Shown here piece after piece: positions 7,247 through 10,955 of a stretch of DNA of 10,955 nucleotides (its first letter is position 1; every line of letters begins with the position of its first letter). The DNA lies in NCBI GenBank assembly GCA_964003245.1, contig CAXFIU010000044.1:1-10955 (forward strand). Reading direction: 5' to 3'. The position numbers and the translations under genes are program-made. This DNA is from MGIIb-O2 sp964003245 (lineage in GTDB: Archaea; Thermoplasmatota; Poseidoniia; Poseidoniales; Thalassarchaeaceae). Below the pieces are notes generated by a model that saw only the letters and a program-made list of their open reading frames with translations, searched no databases and was not told the DNA's origin.

Positions 7247-7260
7247 CTTTCCTAGGAAAG
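7247..7260. promoter_or_regulatory. Perfect 14-bp palindrome ahead of TFB (candidate operator)
   Basis: CTTTCCTAGGAAAG is perfectly self-complementary with no spacer. It ends 13 bases before the TFB ATG and overlaps the predicted transcription start and the purine-rich AGGAAAGAGG stretch that may serve as ribosome binding site. With no loop it makes a poor RNA hairpin, so a dimeric DNA-binding protein is the more natural reading. The regulator is unknown. Confidence 0.35.
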
Positions 7261-7273
7261 AGGACGTGATGGG

Positions 7274-8200
7274 ATGGCAGATTATCTTGTAGAAGACACC
7301 GTAAAATGTGATGAATGTGGAAGCCGTAATTTAAATCGAGACGAAACTCGTGGAGAGGTCGTTTGTGAAGACTGTGGGTTGGTATTAGAAGACAAAGTAA
7401 TAGATCAAGGCGCTGAATGGCGTGTTTTCAGTCCTGAACAGGGTGACCAAAGAGCTCGTACAGGAGCTCCAATGACAGTGATGTTGCACGACAAAGGTCT
7501 CTCTACAGATATAGATTGGCAAAACAAAGACTATTCAGGTAAATCTATTTCTTCACGTTACAGGTCTCAATTTTATAGAATGAGAAAATGGCAGAAGAGA
7601 TCTCGTGTTAGTAATGCAACAGAAAGAAATCTTGCAATGGCTCTTGCTGAACTAGATAGAATGGCAAGTCGACTGGATTTACCTAAATCAATTAGAGAAT
7701 CAGCAGCTGTCAATTACAAAAAAGCAGTTGAAGCTAGACTTATCCGAGGACGTTCTATTGAAGGTGTTGCAGCAGCTTCTTTGTACGCTGCTTGCCGTCA
7801 ATGTCAGAATCCCAGAACCCTAGATGAGATTGGCGAAGCTAGCCGTACGGGCAGAAAAGAAATTGGTCGCACATATCGATTCATGGTCCGTGAGCTAAAA
7901 ATGAAGATTCCTCCAACTAAGCCAGAAGATTACATTCCAAGATTTTGTTCAGGATTAGATCTTGATGCAGAGGTTCAATCTAAAGCATATGAATTAATTT
8001 CTGCAGCACAAGAAAAAGAACTCACAAGTGGTCGCGGGCCAACAGGAATTGCAGCATCAATAATCTATATTGCAAGTGTATTATGCGGTAAAAGAAGAAC
8101 CCAGAGAGAAGTTGCAGAAGTGGCAGGAGTTACTGAAGTAACAATTAGGAATAGATACAAGGAATTAATCCAAAATCTAAATATTGAACTAGAGATTTAA
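7274..8200 (+). CDS. tfb: Transcription initiation factor B (TFB, TFIIB homologue)
   Basis: TFB binds TBP on the TATA box, reads the BRE and recruits archaeal RNA polymerase. The 308-residue length is typical. The N-terminal zinc ribbon has CDEC (Cys12, Cys15) and CEDC (Cys31, Cys34). The B-reader and linker follow at about 38-105, with DQGAEWRVFSPEQ. Two cyclin folds carry the TFIIB signature helices: GRSIEGVAAASLYAACR (159-175) and GRGPTGIAASIIYIASVL (253-270). The C-terminal helix-turn-helix is EVAEVAGVTEVTIRNRYKEL (279-298), the BRE-reading part in this family. All zinc ligands are present. The ATG at 7274 is preceded by a purine-rich AGGAAAGAGG about 10 bases away; an ATG at 7269 is in another frame. 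The next gene starts 12 bases after the stop, so the two are probably one transcript. Archaea often carry several TFBs, and whether this is the main one cannot be told here. Confidence 0.97.
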   Translation: MADYLVEDTVKCDECGSRNLNRDETRGEVVCEDCGLVLEDKVIDQGAEWRVFSPEQGDQRARTGAPMTVMLHDKGLSTDIDWQNKDYSGKSISSRYRSQFYRMRKWQKRSRVSNATERNLAMALAELDRMASRLDLPKSIRESAAVNYKKAVEARLIRGRSIEGVAAASLYAACRQCQNPRTLDEIGEASRTGRKEIGRTYRFMVRELKMKIPPTKPEDYIPRFCSGLDLDAEVQSKAYELISAAQEKELTSGRGPTGIAASIIYIASVLCGKRRTQREVAEVAGVTEVTIRNRYKELIQNLNIELEI

Positions 8201-8212
8201 TCTGGTGAAAAG

Positions 8213-9559
8213 ATGTCGAGAAGGGAGGCGAAAGCTCTCCTCCGAGAGTATTGTGACGAGTTATTGAGTGAATGCATTTCATTATCTTTTGAATATCTTC
8301 CATTGCCAAATCCACCTTTAGAGATTCCAGATTTTCCCGCTCAAAATCCTAATGATTTAGCTCTATTAACCCAACAAGCGTTAGGGATTTCATCTATAGA
8401 TACTGCTGGATTTTTGTATCGATTAGAACTTATTATCGAAGATTTTGAACCCACTTATATCAAACGGCACATCGATCCCGCCACGGAAAGAGAAAAATGG
8501 CTATCTAAGAACATAGAAGAGATTTCTGAACGTATTCTTATCCTTCAAATTAAAGATTGGTTATATTCAGCACTTGATGAAGAGTCGCCCGACACAGATC
8601 GATGGTATTTGTCGGTCAGTACATTAATCGGATTAAGCCTAAAGGGTTCTAATATTGTAGAATCTGAGGGTTTTAATTTATTTAACTCAATCATTTTCGC
8701 AAGAAAACCAGGGGAACTTCCTTCTACGAAGCTAACAGGCCGCCATCAAATTGCATGGGACGGCAAACAATCTGATTCCTTCCATGAAGAAATTGGACAC
8801 CCTAGCGGTGTACTAGCCGCTAATTCTATTTTAGATATTTTACAACTTCGACAAACTCATAAAAATACAGTTTTACCTTATTGGCTTGAAAAATTATCAA
8901 TCAGTAAACACGTCTCTTCTTTACTAAATATTCCTTTGAGGGTACAAAATCTAATAATAGATTGTAATCAGAATAATTGTGAAATTTTACTTATGACAAC
9001 AATTCACACTCTATCGCATACTCCTGAATTGTCAAAAGAAATTTTATTCCAAATTTGTAATAGTGAAAAAGTAACTTTAAGGCGAGGTTTAGCATCTAAT
9101 TTATCTAGAATAGATTCAGAAGATAGAGATTTTAGCATATCTCTATTGGAAAAATTGATTGAAGATGAAGACTCAGACACTAGGGTGTTATCAACAACAT
9201 ATTTAGGCAATTTAGCACGCCTAGAGAGGACAGTATTCATTCAATTTGCAAAGGAAATTTCTAAGAAAAAAGACGATCGAATGCTCCAGAGGCTAATTGA
9301 TTCAGGGTTGAGGCATTACCTGTCTTTAGATTCAAATGATTCCGACGACTTAATCCCAATATTGTGGATACAGTGTAATTCAGCATCTAGGTCCCAATTA
9401 TCTGGAATGCTAATTGAAATAGCTAAAATCAATCATAAATCCTTTTTTGATATTTCAATGAAGATATACGACTTAGATAAATCTTCACACAAAGATTTGG
9501 TTAAACGTATTACTTTACGAAATAATGAATTAGGTGAAATAATCAAGAACATCCAGTAG
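8213..9559 (+). CDS. Unknown protein with HEAT-like helical C-terminal half
   Basis: I do not recognise this 448-residue protein. It has no signal peptide, membrane span or catalytic motif, so it is probably cytosolic. The first 30 residues are an amphipathic helix, followed by a proline-rich stretch (about 30-45) and a mainly helical region to about 160. A less regular segment with several Gly, Pro and His follows to about 200. From about 235 to 440 it is made of helix pairs like HEAT or armadillo repeats. The clearest are around TLRRGLASNLSRID (288-301) and LLEKLIEDEDSDTRVLSTTYLGNLARLE (311-338), where the DxxTR turn is typical of HEAT units. Such solenoids usually bind proteins or nucleic acid. 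GGTGA four bases before the ATG is a good archaeal ribosome binding site. The gene follows TFB by 12 bases, which suggests co-expression. Its last 17 bases overlap the opposing RNR gene. Confidence 0.85.
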   Translation: MSRREAKALLREYCDELLSECISLSFEYLPLPNPPLEIPDFPAQNPNDLALLTQQALGISSIDTAGFLYRLELIIEDFEPTYIKRHIDPATEREKWLSKNIEEISERILILQIKDWLYSALDEESPDTDRWYLSVSTLIGLSLKGSNIVESEGFNLFNSIIFARKPGELPSTKLTGRHQIAWDGKQSDSFHEEIGHPSGVLAANSILDILQLRQTHKNTVLPYWLEKLSISKHVSSLLNIPLRVQNLIIDCNQNNCEILLMTTIHTLSHTPELSKEILFQICNSEKVTLRRGLASNLSRIDSEDRDFSISLLEKLIEDEDSDTRVLSTTYLGNLARLERTVFIQFAKEISKKKDDRMLQRLIDSGLRHYLSLDSNDSDDLIPILWIQCNSASRSQLSGMLIEIAKINHKSFFDISMKIYDLDKSSHKDLVKRITLRNNELGEIIKNIQ

Positions 9560-10955
9560 TGGAACCACATGCATTACATTTCAAACAAGTTCCATTTCTA
9601 ACCATTTGACTACTCCCACAATCGGTACAAATATCTCCTGTAAAACCATTCTCTCTAGCTAACCTTCTTGTTTTTGCTGCTGAATCTTCTACAGTTTCAA
9701 ATGCTCCTAAGGTTTGTTGTACTTCTCTAACTTCTCCTTTGGTTCTAACAACACCGTCATCCGTAATTTCAGGCCTACTTATTGAATAAGGATCGAGGTC
9801 TTCTTGTGAAACATGAGACAGGTCGTGCCTATCTAGATATTTTATTGCCAATTCTCTAAATATATAATCTACAATACTAGAAGACATTTTCACACGTCCA
9901 CTGCCACCCATCACCATTCCGCTTGGCTCAAACTTTTGGAAAGTAAATGAGTTAACAAATGCCTCTAAAGGAACTCCATGTTGAAGACCTAAAGACACAG
10001 CAATTGCAAATTGATTTAGCATAGATCTCCATGCAGCCCCTTCCTTTGAAGTAGTCAACATAATCTCTCCCAATCTTCCATCTTCATACGCACTGTGATT
10101 TAGATATACGGTGTGGCCGCCAACACGCGCCTTCATCCGACCTCCTTCACAACTATCTGGCAAAGACCTTCTTGTCGCAATGTAATCATGTACCATAGCT
10201 TCTGCAAGAGGTTGAGCCTTTGGTTCAGGAACTGGTAGAGAATCTACCACTTGCTCAACCATTTTTTGAACAATTATCACATCTTCTTCCTCATCTTCTT
10301 CCATAGCGCTGGAATCCACAAGTTGATTCATTAATGGTTGAGACAATTTAGAGCAATCTCTGTATACTGCACATGCTTTAATCATAGTTGAGAAACTTAA
10401 ATCATAAGCATCTTTAATTTCGGACACAGTTGAATTAGAAGGCATATTGATAGTTTTCGAAATAGCACCCGATATGAAAGGCTGAGCGGCAGCCATCATA
10501 TGTACATGAGCCGGCCAATCGATAGATCGAATACCGTATTTTCCACCAGGTGTAGCACAATCGAAAACAGGTAAGTGTTCATCTTTCAATCCTGGTGCGC
10601 CTTCAATAGTCCCTCTTCCTAATACGTAGTCATTTGCAGCATTAATCTGTGAAGAATCTAGCCCTAGATGCCCTAAAACATCAAAGAAATCATCATTATA
10701 TTGTTCTTCAGTCATCCCCAAAGTTTCCACACACATTTCTTCACCTAGAATACTGGGCGAGAAAGCAGATCTAATATCGAATACATCAGGTAATTTCTTC
10801 TCGATATTTTTAATCTGTGCAGATGTAAATCCTAGTGATTTGAGCGTATCATAAGATAAGTGTGGACATCCATTCAAACTTTTTGTACCCATGACAAATT
10901 CTTCAATTGTCTTTGTCTGTTTATCTGAGTATCCTAGTCTGCGTAAAGCCATTGT
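9543..10955 (-). CDS. nrdJ: Adenosylcobalamin-dependent (class II) ribonucleotide reductase, C-terminal part
   Basis: The frame is open at the right edge: the codon before the methionine at 10952 is Thr with no stop, so the true start lies outside. About 470 residues are visible. The enzyme reduces ribonucleotides to deoxyribonucleotides using a radical generated from vitamin B12. Class II features are the tandem helical segments (LRRLGYSDKQ, LKSLGFTSAQI, LGHLGLDSSQI), EGAPGLKDEHLPVFDCA, the barrel segment HMMAAAQPFISGAISKTINMP and YRDCSKLSQPL. The C-terminal domain follows with KFEPSGMVMGGSGRVKMSS. The tail has CTDC (442-445), CLKC (456-459), Cys462 and a final GCS, the zinc-ribbon and redox-cysteine tail that re-reduces the active site. 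The catalytic cysteines of the barrel lie beyond the window. An acidic patch, MEEDEEEDV, marks a linker. The stop overlaps the end of the opposing gene by 17 bases. Confidence 0.95.
   Translation of the reverse strand, partial: TMALRRLGYSDKQTKTIEEFVMGTKSLNGCPHLSYDTLKSLGFTSAQIKNIEKKLPDVFDIRSAFSPSILGEEMCVETLGMTEEQYNDDFFDVLGHLGLDSSQINAANDYVLGRGTIEGAPGLKDEHLPVFDCATPGGKYGIRSIDWPAHVHMMAAAQPFISGAISKTINMPSNSTVSEIKDAYDLSFSTMIKACAVYRDCSKLSQPLMNQLVDSSAMEEDEEEDVIIVQKMVEQVVDSLPVPEPKAQPLAEAMVHDYIATRRSLPDSCEGGRMKARVGGHTVYLNHSAYEDGRLGEIMLTTSKEGAAWRSMLNQFAIAVSLGLQHGVPLEAFVNSFTFQKFEPSGMVMGGSGRVKMSSSIVDYIFRELAIKYLDRHDLSHVSQEDLDPYSISRPEITDDGVVRTKGEVREVQQTLGAFETVEDSAAKTRRLARENGFTGDICTDCGSSQMVRNGTCLKCNACGSTTGCS

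Noticed and set aside
1..10955. tRNA, rRNA, CRISPR arrays, insertion sequences, integrases or defence genes
   Set aside because: I saw no repeated spaced units, no tRNA-like cloverleaf, no transposase motifs and no compositional break. The region looks like core chromosome.

Overview
The window is about 11 kb of AT-rich DNA (roughly one third G+C by eye), densely coding, with nine protein genes and no intergenic gap longer than 157 bases. It is archaeal. Three gene sets show this directly: a transcription factor B (TFIIB homologue), both subunits of topoisomerase VI, and TATA-like boxes rather than -35/-10 promoters. The gene mix, short membrane proteins with acidic tails, and a class II ribonucleotide reductase fit a marine Thermoplasmatota-type euryarchaeon (Poseidoniales-like). 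That placement is inference and was not tested by any search.

Layout. Positions 1-4751 hold four genes read on the minus strand. In transcription order they are topoisomerase VI subunit B (4751-2655), subunit A (2658-1549, overlapping B by ATGA), a two-pass membrane protein with an acidic tail (1510-701), and an ArsR-type regulator (617 to beyond the left edge). Back to back with the topoisomerase operon lies a small plus-strand membrane protein gene (4827-5147), sharing a 75-base promoter region with it. Its 3' end overlaps tail to tail with a minus-strand aconitase-family hydro-lyase (7116-5116), in which the swivel domain sits in front of the iron-sulfur catalytic domains. A 157-base divergent promoter region separates that gene from a plus-strand pair: TFB (7274-8200) and, 12 bases later, a protein of unknown function with a HEAT-like helical C-terminal half (8213-9559). 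That gene overlaps tail to tail with a minus-strand gene entering from the right edge: the C-terminal half of an adenosylcobalamin-dependent ribonucleotide reductase (10955-9543).

How it fits together. Most of the window is information processing and core metabolism: DNA decatenation (topo VI), promoter recognition (TFB), deoxynucleotide supply (RNR) and one dehydratase step. No mobile element, tRNA, rRNA, CRISPR array or defence island is visible, and I found no clear undescribed system. The points most worth a second look are the TFB-coupled unknown gene, the domain order of the aconitase-family enzyme, a perfect 14-bp palindrome just ahead of TFB, an AT-rich inverted repeat ahead of the ArsR-type regulator, and the two convergent gene overlaps that leave no room for terminators.
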